A stretch of 64,000 bases of DNA, from assembly GCF_026339955.1 (NCBI RefSeq), contig NZ_JAPEPW010000001.1, positions 4,521,001-4,585,000 on the forward strand. The letters run 5' to 3'. Made by a program: the position numbers and the translations under genes. Source of the stretch: Streptomyces sp. NBC_01549. Lineage in GTDB: Bacteria; Actinomycetota; Actinomycetes; Streptomycetales; Streptomycetaceae. This document shows positions 24,843 to 33,510 of the stretch, piece after piece; positions within the stretch are counted from its first letter, which is position 1, and the number at the start of each line of letters is the position of its first letter. Under the pieces are notes generated by a model. That model was given only the letters and a program-made list of their open reading frames with translations, was not told where the DNA came from and did no database searches.

Positions 24843-26507
24843 TTGGCTGAGTTCATTTACACCATGCGCAAGACGCGCAAGGCGCACGGCGACAAGGTGA
24901 TTCTCGACGACGTCACCCTGAGTTTCCTGCCGGGTGCGAAGATCGGTGTGGTCGGTCCGAACGGTGCCGGTAAGTCCACCGTTCTCAAGATCATGGCGGG
25001 GCTCGAGCAGCCCTCCAACGGTGACGCGTTCCTGTCGCCCGGCTACAGCGTCGGGATGCTGCTCCAGGAGCCGCCCCTCGACGAGTCCAAGACGGTCCTG
25101 GAGAACGTCCAGGACGGCGCCGCCGAGATCATGGGCAAGCTCAAGCGCTTCAACGAGGTCGCCGAGCTCATGGCGACCGACTACTCGGACGCGCTGCTGG
25201 ACGAGATGGGCAAGCTCCAGGAGGACCTGGACCACGCCAACGCGTGGGACCTGGACGCCCAGCTGGAGCAGGCCATGGACGCCCTGGGCTGCCCGCCCGG
25301 CGACTGGCCGGTCACCAACCTCTCCGGTGGTGAGAAGCGCCGCGTCGCGCTGTGCAAGCTGCTGATCGAGGCGCCCGACCTGCTGCTCCTCGACGAGCCC
25401 ACCAACCACCTGGACGCCGAGTCCGTGCAGTGGCTGGAGCAGCACCTCGCGAAGTACCCCGGCACCGTCGTCGCCGTCACCCACGACCGCTACTTCCTCG
25501 ACAACGTCGCCGGCTGGATCCTCGAGCTCGACCGCGGCCGCGCCATCGGCTACGAGGGCAACTACTCGACGTACCTGGAGAGCAAGGCCTCCCGCCTCAA
25601 GGTCGAGGGCCAGAAGGACGCCAAGCGCGCCAAGCGGCTCAAGGAAGAGCTGGAGTGGGTGCGGTCCAACGCCAAGGGGCGGCAGGCCAAGTCCAAGGCG
25701 CGTCTGGCGCGCTACGAGGAGATGGCCGCCGAGGCCGACAAGATGCGGAAGCTGGACTTCGAGGAGATCCAGATCCCGCCGGGCCCGCGTCTGGGCTCCA
25801 TCGTGGTCGAGGTCAACAACCTCTCCAAGGCCTTCGGCGAGAAGGTCCTGATCGACGACCTCTCCTTCACGCTGCCGCGTAACGGGATCGTCGGTGTCAT
25901 CGGCCCGAACGGCGCCGGCAAGACCACGCTCTTCAAGATGATCCAGGGTCTGGAGACGCCGGACTCCGGCACGATCAAGGTCGGCGAGACCGTCAAGATC
26001 AGTTACGTCGACCAGAGCCGCGAGAACATCGACCCGAAGAAGTCGCTGTGGGCCGTGGTCTCGGACGAGCTGGACTACATCAACGTGGGCCAGGTCGAGA
26101 TGCCGTCGCGCGCGTACGTCTCCGCCTTCGGCTTCAAGGGTCCCGACCAGCAGAAGCCGGCCGGTGTCCTCTCCGGTGGTGAGCGCAACCGTCTCAACCT
26201 CGCCCTCACCCTCAAGCAGGGCGGCAACCTGCTGCTCCTCGACGAGCCGACCAACGACCTCGACGTCGAGACGCTGTCCTCGCTCGAGAACGCGCTGCTG
26301 GAGTTCCCGGGTGCGGCCGTGGTCGTCTCCCACGACCGCTGGTTCCTGGACCGGGTCGCGACGCACATCCTCGCCTACGAGGGTGACTCGAAGTGGTTCT
26401 GGTTCGAGGGCAACTTCGAGTCCTACGAGAAGAACAAGATCGAGCGCCTCGGTGCGGACGCCGCGCGCCCCCACCGCGCCACCTACAAGAAGCTGACCCG
26501 GGGCTGA
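24843..26507 (+). CDS. ettA: Energy-dependent translational throttle protein EttA (ABC-F)
   Basis: A soluble ABC-F ATPase of 554 residues that binds the ribosomal E site and gates the first elongation step according to energy state. Two ATPase domains are seen: Walker A GPNGAGKST at about residues 38-46 and again near 361, signatures LSGGEKRRVALCKLL and LSGGERNRLNLALTL, Walker B LLLLDEPTNHLD and LLLLDEPTNDLD. The linker between them (SKASRLKVEGQKDAKRAKRL) fits the P-site tRNA interaction motif. The start is TTG at 24843 with MAEFIYTMRKTRKAHG, typical of EttA. It begins directly after attR, so its promoter may be supplied by the element. Confidence 0.95.
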   Translation: MAEFIYTMRKTRKAHGDKVILDDVTLSFLPGAKIGVVGPNGAGKSTVLKIMAGLEQPSNGDAFLSPGYSVGMLLQEPPLDESKTVLENVQDGAAEIMGKLKRFNEVAELMATDYSDALLDEMGKLQEDLDHANAWDLDAQLEQAMDALGCPPGDWPVTNLSGGEKRRVALCKLLIEAPDLLLLDEPTNHLDAESVQWLEQHLAKYPGTVVAVTHDRYFLDNVAGWILELDRGRAIGYEGNYSTYLESKASRLKVEGQKDAKRAKRLKEELEWVRSNAKGRQAKSKARLARYEEMAAEADKMRKLDFEEIQIPPGPRLGSIVVEVNNLSKAFGEKVLIDDLSFTLPRNGIVGVIGPNGAGKTTLFKMIQGLETPDSGTIKVGETVKISYVDQSRENIDPKKSLWAVVSDELDYINVGQVEMPSRAYVSAFGFKGPDQQKPAGVLSGGERNRLNLALTLKQGGNLLLLDEPTNDLDVETLSSLENALLEFPGAAVVVSHDRWFLDRVATHILAYEGDSKWFWFEGNFESYEKNKIERLGADAARPHRATYKKLTRG

Positions 26508-26513
26508 TCGATC

Positions 26514-26927
26514 TTGCGGCACATCTACCGCTGCCCGCTGCGCTGGGCGGACATGGACGCGTACGGCCACGTCAACAACGCGGTCTTCCTCCGCTACCTG
26601 GAGGAAGCACGTATCGACTTCCTGACCCGCCCGGACAAGCAGTTCAAGCAGGGGTCCGTGGTGGCCCGCCACGAGATCGACTACAAGCGGCAGCTCGTCC
26701 ACCGGCGCGAGCCGGTGGACATCGAGCTGTGGATCACCCAGATAAGGGCCGCGGCGTTCACGATCACGTACGAGGTCAAGGACGCGGACCAGCTCTACGT
26801 CCGGGCCGCGACCGTGGTCGTGCCGTTCGACTTCGAGGCCCAGCGCCCGCGACGCCTCACCGCCGAGGAGCGGGAGTTCCTGGAGGAGTACCGGGACGAC
26901 CAGCCTGACGAGGCCGTCGCGGCATGA
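26514..26927 (+). CDS. Acyl-CoA thioesterase (hotdog fold, 4HBT/YbgC-like)
   Basis: A 137-residue hotdog-fold thioesterase that cleaves acyl-CoA. The family motif RWADMDAYGHVNNAVFLRYLEEARIDF contains the catalytic Asp (seen as ADMDAYGHVNN), followed by EIDYKRQLVHRREPV. It starts at a TTG six bases after the ettA stop, so it is in the same operon. In Streptomyces this gene commonly follows ettA, which suggests a conserved but unexplained link. Confidence 0.9.
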   Translation: MRHIYRCPLRWADMDAYGHVNNAVFLRYLEEARIDFLTRPDKQFKQGSVVARHEIDYKRQLVHRREPVDIELWITQIRAAAFTITYEVKDADQLYVRAATVVVPFDFEAQRPRRLTAEEREFLEEYRDDQPDEAVAA

Positions 26928-27619
26928 CCGTGACCGCCCTGCACCTCGCCGACGACGGGGAGGCGGCGGACCTCGCCGCCTTCCTGGCCCGGCTGATCCA
27001 CTACGACCGCGCCGCCGCCGTACGCCTCCAGGCGTACGGCACCGCGCTCGCGGTCTTCGGCCGGCCGCCGTCGTTCGAGGTCCTCGCGATCCGTACGGCG
27101 CGGCTCGCCAAGCCGTACGAGAACGGGCTCGACGTCACGCTCGACGTGACCGTCTCCGCCGGTGAACTCCTTGAGTCCATCGACGAGTCGGCGGCCACCG
27201 TCGGTGTTCCGGAGGCTGTCACCGGGCCGCCGTGGGCCGGGGTCCTCCCGCCCCGCGGAGGCTGGCGGCCGGAGCCGGGACTGCCCGGACCGGACGCCGT
27301 ACGCGCGATGGTCGCCACCGCGGTCGCCGAATTCCGGTCCCGTACGCAGGAATTGGCGCCCGAGGCCCGTACCCGCGCCGAACTCGACCGCATCGGACGG
27401 GAGATCTGGTCCCGGCCGGTCGGAGACACCGGACTTCCGGTACGGGCCGCCCATGCGGCGCAGTCGCTCGGGTTCCTGCGCCCGGTGCGGCAGGCCGACC
27501 CAGGCGAGAGCCCGTTGGGGCTGTACTCGTCCGGGGCGTGGCTGCGGCTTCGTACGCCCTATGGATCGATCGCCGTGCGCAGGGCGGGTCTCGGGGCGCT
27601 GGACGTCAGCGTCCGCTGA
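26924..27619 (+). CDS. Hypothetical protein downstream of ettA-thioesterase
   Basis: A 231-residue soluble protein with its ATG overlapping the thioesterase stop (ATGA). It has an alpha/beta start (YDRAAAVRLQAYGTALAVFGRPPSFEVLAIRTARL, seen in parts as RAAAVRLQA and SFEVLAIRT), a Pro-rich centre and an end ILDVSV-like ALDVSVR. No known domain was recognised. It is the third gene of the ettA transcript and ends two bases from the convergent globin gene. Confidence 0.75.
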   Translation: MTVTALHLADDGEAADLAAFLARLIHYDRAAAVRLQAYGTALAVFGRPPSFEVLAIRTARLAKPYENGLDVTLDVTVSAGELLESIDESAATVGVPEAVTGPPWAGVLPPRGGWRPEPGLPGPDAVRAMVATAVAEFRSRTQELAPEARTRAELDRIGREIWSRPVGDTGLPVRAAHAAQSLGFLRPVRQADPGESPLGLYSSGAWLRLRTPYGSIAVRRAGLGALDVSVR

Positions 27620-27621
27620 TC

Positions 27622-28026
27622 TCAGCCAGCTGTGTTGATCATCGATGCGGCCGCGTACGTCAGGTAGTTCCACAGCGTGTGCTCGTGCTCTTCGGAGAGG
27701 CCGAGCTCGTCGACGGCCACCCGCATGTGCGCGAGCCAGGCGTCGTGCGCCGCCTGGTCGACGGCGAACGGGGCGTGACGCATCCGCAGCCGGGGGTGAC
27801 CGCGGTTGTCGCTGTACGTCGTCGGGCCGCCCCAGTACTGGATCAGGAACAGGGTGAAGCGCTCCTCGGCCGGGCCCAGGTCCTCCTCGGGGTACATGGC
27901 CTTGAGCAGCGGGTCCTCGGCCACTCCCTCGTAGAAACGATGCACGAGGCGCCGGAAGGTCTCCTCGCCGCCGACCTGCTCGTAGAAGGTCTGCTCCTGA
28001 AGCGTGCCGCGCCGGATCTCTTTCAC
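27622..28026 (-). CDS. Truncated haemoglobin, group II (GlbO type)
   Basis: A 134-residue 2-on-2 globin that binds O2 or NO. Features are the FYEQVGGEETFRRLVHRFYEGV opening (parts: TFRRLVHRFYEGV), PEEDLGPAEERFTLFLIQYWGGP with the group II Trp, RHAPFAVDQAAHDAWL with LRMRHAPF carrying the proximal His, and a C-terminal helix ending YLTYAAASMINTAG. The length and motif order match actinobacterial GlbO. It is divergent from the methyltransferase gene with about 130 bp between. Confidence 0.93.
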   Translation of the reverse strand: MKEIRRGTLQEQTFYEQVGGEETFRRLVHRFYEGVAEDPLLKAMYPEEDLGPAEERFTLFLIQYWGGPTTYSDNRGHPRLRMRHAPFAVDQAAHDAWLAHMRVAVDELGLSEEHEHTLWNYLTYAAASMINTAG

Positions 28027-28157
28027 CTCACCATGGTCTCAGACCGGGTGGCCGAGGACGCAAGGCTTAGGACCAGCGACCCAGCGGCCCCAGCGGCCCC
28101 GGCGACCCGGCGGGTGAGGCATTCGCCTCGCGGCCCGTCCCGCCGCACAGTGGAGGT

Positions 28158-29153
28158 ATGAGCGCCCACGCTCTCGACCACGACCACGACCACGACCTCG
28201 ACAACCTCGCCACGCTGGCGCGGGCCGCCCTGGTGCGCGAGATCGACCGGAGCGGCGCCTGGGCCGCCGACCCGGTGTGGCGGGCGGCGTTCGAGGAGGT
28301 CCCGCGCCACCTCTTCGTGCCGTACTACTACGTGGGTGCCGTGGGCGGCTTCGAGCGCGTGTGGGGCGAGGACCCCGACCCGCGCAGCCGGGAGCACTGG
28401 GTGCGCGGCGCCTACGCGGACGCCCCGCTGGCCACCCGGGTGCGCGACGGCGAGCTGATCTCCTCCAGCAGTCAGCCGTCGCTGATGGCGATGATGCTGA
28501 CCGCGCTGGAGGTACGGGAGGGGGACGCCGTCCTGGAGATCGGCGCCGGCACCGGGTACAACGCGGCGCTGCTCGCCCACCGTCTCGGCGACCGTCTGGT
28601 GACCACGATCGACCTCGACCCGGAGATCACGGAGTCCGCGCGCCGGCACCTGGCCACCGCCGGGTACCACCCGACCGTCGTCACCGGAGACGGCGCTCGC
28701 GGGGTCCCCGAGCGCGCCCCCTTCGACCGGATCATCGCGACCTGCACGCTGACCTCGATCCCGCGACCGTGGCTCGCCCAGTGCCGCCCCGGCGCCCGCA
28801 TCCTGGCACCGCTGGCCACCGGCCTGATCGCGCTGCGCGTCCGGGACGCCGGGCACGCCGAGGGGCGCTTCCTGCACACGCCCGCCTATTTCGTGCCCCT
28901 GCGCGGCGCGAGCCGGCCCGAGGAACTGGAGCCGCAGCACCTGGGCGAGCTGCCGCGCCGGGTCCGCGGCGACGAGCTGCTCCGGTTCCTGCTGACCCTC
29001 GCGGCGCGCAGCCTCGCCCCGTACGAGGCGTACGAGCTCTGGGAGCGCGAGAACCGGCCCGTGCGCGAGCGGTACGGGGTCACGGTCGACGGCGCGGACG
29101 CCTGGGCGTGGCTGGACGACCCCGAGGGGCCGTACGCCTGGCCGCTGCCGTGA
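28158..29153 (+). CDS. Pcm-type methyltransferase (protein-L-isoaspartate O-methyltransferase family)
   Basis: An AdoMet-dependent methyltransferase of 331 residues. It has the family's FEEVPRHLFVP, SSSSQPSLMAMMLTAL, AdoMet loop VLEIGAGTGYNAALLA, acidic loop TTIDLDPEITESA and DRIIATCTLTSIPRPW. The N-terminus carries a curious HDHDHDHDL run that may bind metal. It is longer than housekeeping Pcm (about 215 residues) because of a C-terminal extension of about 100 residues, as in actinobacterial variants that may act in peptide maturation or repair. It stands alone between the globin and the FHA gene. Confidence 0.85.
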   Translation: MSAHALDHDHDHDLDNLATLARAALVREIDRSGAWAADPVWRAAFEEVPRHLFVPYYYVGAVGGFERVWGEDPDPRSREHWVRGAYADAPLATRVRDGELISSSSQPSLMAMMLTALEVREGDAVLEIGAGTGYNAALLAHRLGDRLVTTIDLDPEITESARRHLATAGYHPTVVTGDGARGVPERAPFDRIIATCTLTSIPRPWLAQCRPGARILAPLATGLIALRVRDAGHAEGRFLHTPAYFVPLRGASRPEELEPQHLGELPRRVRGDELLRFLLTLAARSLAPYEAYELWERENRPVRERYGVTVDGADAWAWLDDPEGPYAWPLP

Positions 29154-29174
29154 CCCCTGCCGCAGGCTTCGCCG

Positions 29175-30569
29175 TCAGCCTCGCCTGATGGTGATCGTCG
29201 TCCAGGCGCCGACGTGCACCCGGTCGCCGTCCTGGAGCGGGACCGGCACGAAGGGCTGGATGGGCTCCTCGCCGCCGTTGACCGTGGTGCCGTTGGTCGA
29301 GTTCTGGTCGACGACCGCCCAGCTGCCGTCGGGCTGCTGGACCAGAACCGCGTGCTGGTGCGAGACGCCGGGGTCCTCGGGGGGCACCGAGAGGTCGATG
29401 TCCGGGGTGTCGCCGGTTGAGTGCCGACGGCGGCCGATCGTCAACTGGTTGCCGGTGAGGGGGCGCTGCTGCTCCGGGGAGTACGCGGGCAGGTTCAGGC
29501 CCGCGGCCTCGGGGCCGGAGCGCTGCATCATCGCCATGAAGTACTCGCGGTCGGGACCGATCGTCGCGCTCCAGGACAGCGACTGCCGCTGTTGCTGGTA
29601 GGCGGGACCGGGGCCGGGCGGGGCCTGGGTCGAGCCGGGCTGCGGATAGCCGTAGCCGCCGCCCTGACCCATACCGGGACCACCGGGACCACCGGGACCA
29701 CCGGGACGGCCGCCAGGACCACCGGGACCACCAGGACCGCCGGGCGAACCGCCCGGCGGGGAGATCACCCAGTCGTCGTCACCGCCGCCGAAGGACGGGC
29801 CCGAGGACTGCGGACCGCCGGGCCCGGGCTGGCCCTGCTGCGGGAACGCGGGCGCGGCCGGCTGCTGGGTGAACGCCTGCGGGGCGCCAGGTCCACCGGG
29901 TCCACCGGGTCCACCGGGCGTGGGCCCGGGCGGCGGCGGAACCGGACGGGACGGATCCGCGCCGAAGCCGCCGGGACCACCACCAGGACGACCAGGACCG
30001 CCGGGGCCACCCGGGCCGCCCGGACGGGACGGATCACCGCGGAAGCCCGAGGGATCCTGCCCGTAGGGCGGAATCGGTTCCGCGGGGCGGTTCATCTGCG
30101 AGGGCCGCGAGCTCTGGTACTCGAAGGGATCGTGACCAGGACCGGGACCGGGACCGGCGCCGGTCCCGCCCGGCTGCCCCTGCGGGGGCTGCTGGAAGCG
30201 CAGCGCCGGATTGGGCAGCCCGGGTGCGGGCGACTGCGGACGCGGCGCCGCCGGGGTGTACGAGGTCGCCGTGTTCGTCAGGAAGTTCCACCGGCACTCC
30301 TCGCAGAACGGCGCACCGCCCTCACGGGGCGTACGGCACTGCGGGCAGAGCTCCGGCTCGTGTGGGGGCACGGCGGACAGGTGCGGGCGCCCGCCTCCGG
30401 CCCCGGGGCCACCGGGGCCGGAGGGCGGGGGCGAGCCGGGCGGCGGATAGCCGTAACCGGCGGGGGGCGGCGGTGGAGGGGGCGGAGGCACGGCACCGGC
30501 CATGCGGTGACCGCAGACCTCGCACCAGTCGTCGGAACCCGACTGGTGTCCGTTCGGGCAGGTCGGCAT
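29175..30569 (-). CDS. FHA-domain protein with zinc ribbon and Pro/Gly-rich linker
   Basis: A 464-residue phospho-threonine reader. The N-terminal zinc ribbon is CPNGHQSGSDDWCEVCGHRM, and a second Cys pair CPQCRTPREGGAPFCEECRW lies near residue 75. A very long low-complexity linker with collagen-like GGPGGPGG runs spans about residues 90-330. The C-terminal FHA domain has LTIGRRRHSTGDTPDIDLS, DPGVSHQHAVLV and QNSTNGTTVNG. FHA domains bind pThr made by kinases such as the PknG homologue upstream, so it is the likely output or adaptor of this locus. It is the last gene on the minus strand here. Confidence 0.9.
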   Translation of the reverse strand: MPTCPNGHQSGSDDWCEVCGHRMAGAVPPPPPPPPPAGYGYPPPGSPPPSGPGGPGAGGGRPHLSAVPPHEPELCPQCRTPREGGAPFCEECRWNFLTNTATSYTPAAPRPQSPAPGLPNPALRFQQPPQGQPGGTGAGPGPGPGHDPFEYQSSRPSQMNRPAEPIPPYGQDPSGFRGDPSRPGGPGGPGGPGRPGGGPGGFGADPSRPVPPPPGPTPGGPGGPGGPGAPQAFTQQPAAPAFPQQGQPGPGGPQSSGPSFGGGDDDWVISPPGGSPGGPGGPGGPGGRPGGPGGPGGPGMGQGGGYGYPQPGSTQAPPGPGPAYQQQRQSLSWSATIGPDREYFMAMMQRSGPEAAGLNLPAYSPEQQRPLTGNQLTIGRRRHSTGDTPDIDLSVPPEDPGVSHQHAVLVQQPDGSWAVVDQNSTNGTTVNGGEEPIQPFVPVPLQDGDRVHVGAWTTITIRRG

Positions 30570-30642
30570 GTCGGCGCTTCCCCCTCTCCTTTTCCGGCCG
30601 TTGTGACCGGGTTTCTCCAGTTCCCAGCGGGAACCGGGCTCG

Positions 30643-31989
30643 CTACTTCTTTACACGAACAGTCTTTGTGGACCGCGTCTCAAGGGTCATTTCGTCGGCC
30701 TCTTCGACCCTTGCCTTCAATCGCACAGTACCTGCCGCGGCGTCGACCACGTCCACCACCTTCGCAAGCAGTTTCGCAGTATCGGCGTTGCCCGACACGC
30801 TCGCGAGCTGAACGGCCCGGCCCAGCTTGGCCGTCGCTCCGTCGACATCCCCCGATTTGCGCAGATCCAGTCCTTGTTGGATGACTTGCGCCAGTTCCGC
30901 CTGACCTGTGTAGTGCGCGACCTGGGCGTTGATCCTCGTCGAGGCCACCATGTCGTCGGTCCACACCGCCTTGACGAGCCCCTGCCCGCCGAGGTTGTGC
31001 ACGCCTCCGTCGCCCTGCGGTATGACGAGCGACACCCGGGCGGCCAGCATCTCCTGGCCCACTCCGGCCGAGGGGACCTCGACGCACACGTGGTAGTCGC
31101 GTGACTCGTCGCCCCAGGACCCGGTGGGGTAGTCGCCGGCGCGTGGGCCCGCCTCGGTGCGACGGTCGGTCAGCTCCTCGACCGTGGGGGCCACTTGCTT
31201 GACGAACTTGATCTCGGTCCCCACGGGCGTCCACAGGCGCAGCGCGACGTCCGCGACCTCCTTGCCCATGGCCGTCTCCATCATCTGTGTGAAGTCGGCG
31301 GACAGGGCGGCCGGGTCCGCGACGATGTCGGCGGTGCCGAGCAGCGCCGAGGCGATCCCGGTGACCTCCTTGACCTCCCAGTCCGTACCCACTCCACGCG
31401 CGTCACAGGTGAAACGTCCGGCACAGGAGTCGAGGGCGGCCTTGAGGTCCTCGGGCGACTCGTGTTCGTTGCGGCCGTCGGTGAGCAGGATCCCGTGCCG
31501 GATCGACACCTCGGCCGAGGACAGCAGCCGGTCGGCGAGGCGCAGCCAGGTGCCGATCGCCGTACCGCCGCCCGCGCTCAGCCTGCGCAGTGCCTCCTTG
31601 GCCTGACCGCGGGTCGCCGCGTCGGCCACCGCGAGGCGCCCGTTGCCGGGGTAGACCTCCTTGGCGACGTGCGTGCCGCCGATCACCGCGAAGTGCACGC
31701 CGTCGCGCAGGGTGTCGATCGCGGCGGCCGTGGCGTCGCGGCCGCCCCGCATCTTGGTCGGCGGGTAGTCCATCGAGCCGGAACAGTCGACCATGATCGC
31801 CACGGCGGCGTCCGGGCCCCGGCCCGCCCCGTACAGGTGGGGCGCGCCGACCGCGCTCCCGATGGTGCCGCCGCCGGTGGCGCTCACCGTGACGATCGCG
31901 TTGACCTCGCGGCCGCTCTCGGGCAGGTACTCGTTCTGGTAGACGTCGACCGAGAACTGCGGCACGTTCGACTTCGAGAAATTGGCCAT
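30643..31989 (-). CDS. VWA-domain protein (TerY/YfbK-like)
   Basis: A 448-residue cytosolic protein with one von Willebrand A domain at about residues 50-240. Its metal site is DxSxS in MVDCSGSMDYPPTK, followed by GGTAIGTWLRLADRL and LLTDGRNEHES. The C-terminal half has beta-sandwich and helical parts without a known name. It opens MANFSKSNVPQFSVDVYQNE. VWA proteins act as metal-dependent scaffolds, and next to a PP2C phosphatase and a Ser/Thr kinase they form the TerY-phosphorylation triad known by comparative genomics. It is probably part of the same operon. Confidence 0.9.
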   Translation of the reverse strand: MANFSKSNVPQFSVDVYQNEYLPESGREVNAIVTVSATGGGTIGSAVGAPHLYGAGRGPDAAVAIMVDCSGSMDYPPTKMRGGRDATAAAIDTLRDGVHFAVIGGTHVAKEVYPGNGRLAVADAATRGQAKEALRRLSAGGGTAIGTWLRLADRLLSSAEVSIRHGILLTDGRNEHESPEDLKAALDSCAGRFTCDARGVGTDWEVKEVTGIASALLGTADIVADPAALSADFTQMMETAMGKEVADVALRLWTPVGTEIKFVKQVAPTVEELTDRRTEAGPRAGDYPTGSWGDESRDYHVCVEVPSAGVGQEMLAARVSLVIPQGDGGVHNLGGQGLVKAVWTDDMVASTRINAQVAHYTGQAELAQVIQQGLDLRKSGDVDGATAKLGRAVQLASVSGNADTAKLLAKVVDVVDAAAGTVRLKARVEEADEMTLETRSTKTVRVKK

Positions 31990-32106
31990 GCCTTCTTCGT
32001 CCCCCTCAAGACCTCCGGTGGTTGGCGGAGGTGATGACTGTATGCGGACCGGTCCCCTCCGGTCCGAGGCCGTCCCCGTGGGTACGGATTGCGCCCTTTC
32101 GCGGCC

Positions 32107-33510
32107 TCAGGCCGATCCTGCCCCCTGTGGCGGGGCCGGGAACGGGACGACGGCCACTGTTACGTTGTCGTGGCCCCCGCCGTCCAGGGCGTGACCCACC
32201 AGGACCTGGGCGCTGTGCAGCGGCCGCTCGGCGGCGTCCAGCGGCACGACCTCGGCCATCTCCTCGGCCGCCTCCGCGTAGTTCCACAGTCCGTCGGTGC
32301 ACACCACCACTACACCCGGCCGGTCCGGCTTGAAGGAAGCGGTGTGCGGCTCCAGTTCGTACGCGTCCGCGCCGAGCCAGCCCGTGATGGCGTGGGCGCG
32401 CTCGTCGGCGTACGCCTGCGCCTCGCTCATCAGGCCCGCGGCGACCATCTGCGCGGCCCAGGAGTCGTCCTCGGTGAGCCGGGCGGGCGGTGTGGCGCGG
32501 TCCACCGGAACCCAGTAGGCGCGGCTGTCGCCGACCCAGCCGACGATCAGCAGGGTGGGGGTGACGACCGCGCCGACGAGCGTGCAGGCGGGCGCGTTCT
32601 GGTGCGGGGCGTGCTCCTCGTGTGCGGGGGGCGCCTCCGCCAGCGCGTTGACGGCCTCGGCGGCCGTGAGGATCGCCTCGTGCATGGCCTGCTGCGGGTG
32701 GGTGCCGAGCGGCAGCGCCGCCAGCAGCGCCTCGTTCGCCGCGCGGGACGCGGCGAGCGAGGCCTCGTCGGGGCGGGTCGCCGAGGAGACCCCGTCGCAG
32801 ACGATCGCGACGACCGCGGGGGAGCCGTCCGGCAGCGCGGTCGAGGAGATCGCGAACGCGTCCTCGTTGCGATGGTGGCGCAGACCTCGGTCGCTGACCG
32901 CGGACACCGCACCCAACTCCTGCTCCATGTGGTCCCGTTCGCGCGGCTGGGCGTGCCCGCAGTTCTCGCAGTAGCCGTCGCTGTCCACATGGCCGGAGCG
33001 GCAGGCGACGCACAGTTTGGTGCCCGCGGGGGGCGTGACGGACGCGCCGAGGTCCGCGGTCCGCGGATCGACGACCGGACCGGCGGGGGCTCCGGCCGGC
33101 GGGGCGAGTGGGTACTCGTCGGCCTCCGGGCGCCGGTCGAACCGCACGCCTGAAGGCTGTGCGCCCGAAGGGTGCCCGCCCGGCTGTTGGACCCCCGCGG
33201 ACTCCGTATCCGGGTGGGGGAGTTCGGAGCCGCCCGAGTCCAGGCCCCGGATGTCGGCGGCCCGGTGCACCGGCGCGGGCGTGTCGGAGCTCGCGGGCTC
33301 CGGTGCGAGGGGCCAGTCCAGGCCCGCGGCGGCCTCGGAGGGGCGTGGCGACGAGCCGTTCATGGTGATCGTGGGGTGGTCCTGGGGCGGTGCGGGCACC
33401 GCCGACAGGTCGTACCCGCACGCACCGCAGAAACGGTCACCCGCCTCCAGGGGCTCCTCGCAACTGGGGCACCGCGAAAGGGCCGTGGGCTGGGGCATCT
33501 GGGACATCAA
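32107..33510 (-). CDS. PP2C-family Ser/Thr phosphatase with zinc ribbons
   Basis: A 467-residue phosphatase opposing the kinase next door. A zinc ribbon CPSCEEPLEAGDRFCGACGY at the N-terminus and a second, CVACRSGHVDSDGYCENCGH, near residue 170 frame a Pro-rich linker. The PP2C domain follows with AVSDRGLRHHRNEDAFAI, VAIVCDGVSSATRPDEAS, GWVGDSRAYWV, CTDGLWNYA and GGHDNVTVAVV, holding all metal-binding Asp residues. Its stop-start junction with the kinase is essentially contiguous (33510/33511), so the two are translated together. Confidence 0.93.
   Translation of the reverse strand: MMSQMPQPTALSRCPSCEEPLEAGDRFCGACGYDLSAVPAPPQDHPTITMNGSSPRPSEAAAGLDWPLAPEPASSDTPAPVHRAADIRGLDSGGSELPHPDTESAGVQQPGGHPSGAQPSGVRFDRRPEADEYPLAPPAGAPAGPVVDPRTADLGASVTPPAGTKLCVACRSGHVDSDGYCENCGHAQPRERDHMEQELGAVSAVSDRGLRHHRNEDAFAISSTALPDGSPAVVAIVCDGVSSATRPDEASLAASRAANEALLAALPLGTHPQQAMHEAILTAAEAVNALAEAPPAHEEHAPHQNAPACTLVGAVVTPTLLIVGWVGDSRAYWVPVDRATPPARLTEDDSWAAQMVAAGLMSEAQAYADERAHAITGWLGADAYELEPHTASFKPDRPGVVVVCTDGLWNYAEAAEEMAEVVPLDAAERPLHSAQVLVGHALDGGGHDNVTVAVVPFPAPPQGAGSA

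Noticed and set aside
30643..33510. Tellurium-resistance (ter) gene cluster
   Set aside because: VWA and PP2C genes do occur with ter genes, but no TerD/TerC homologue is present and the kinase is PknG-type.
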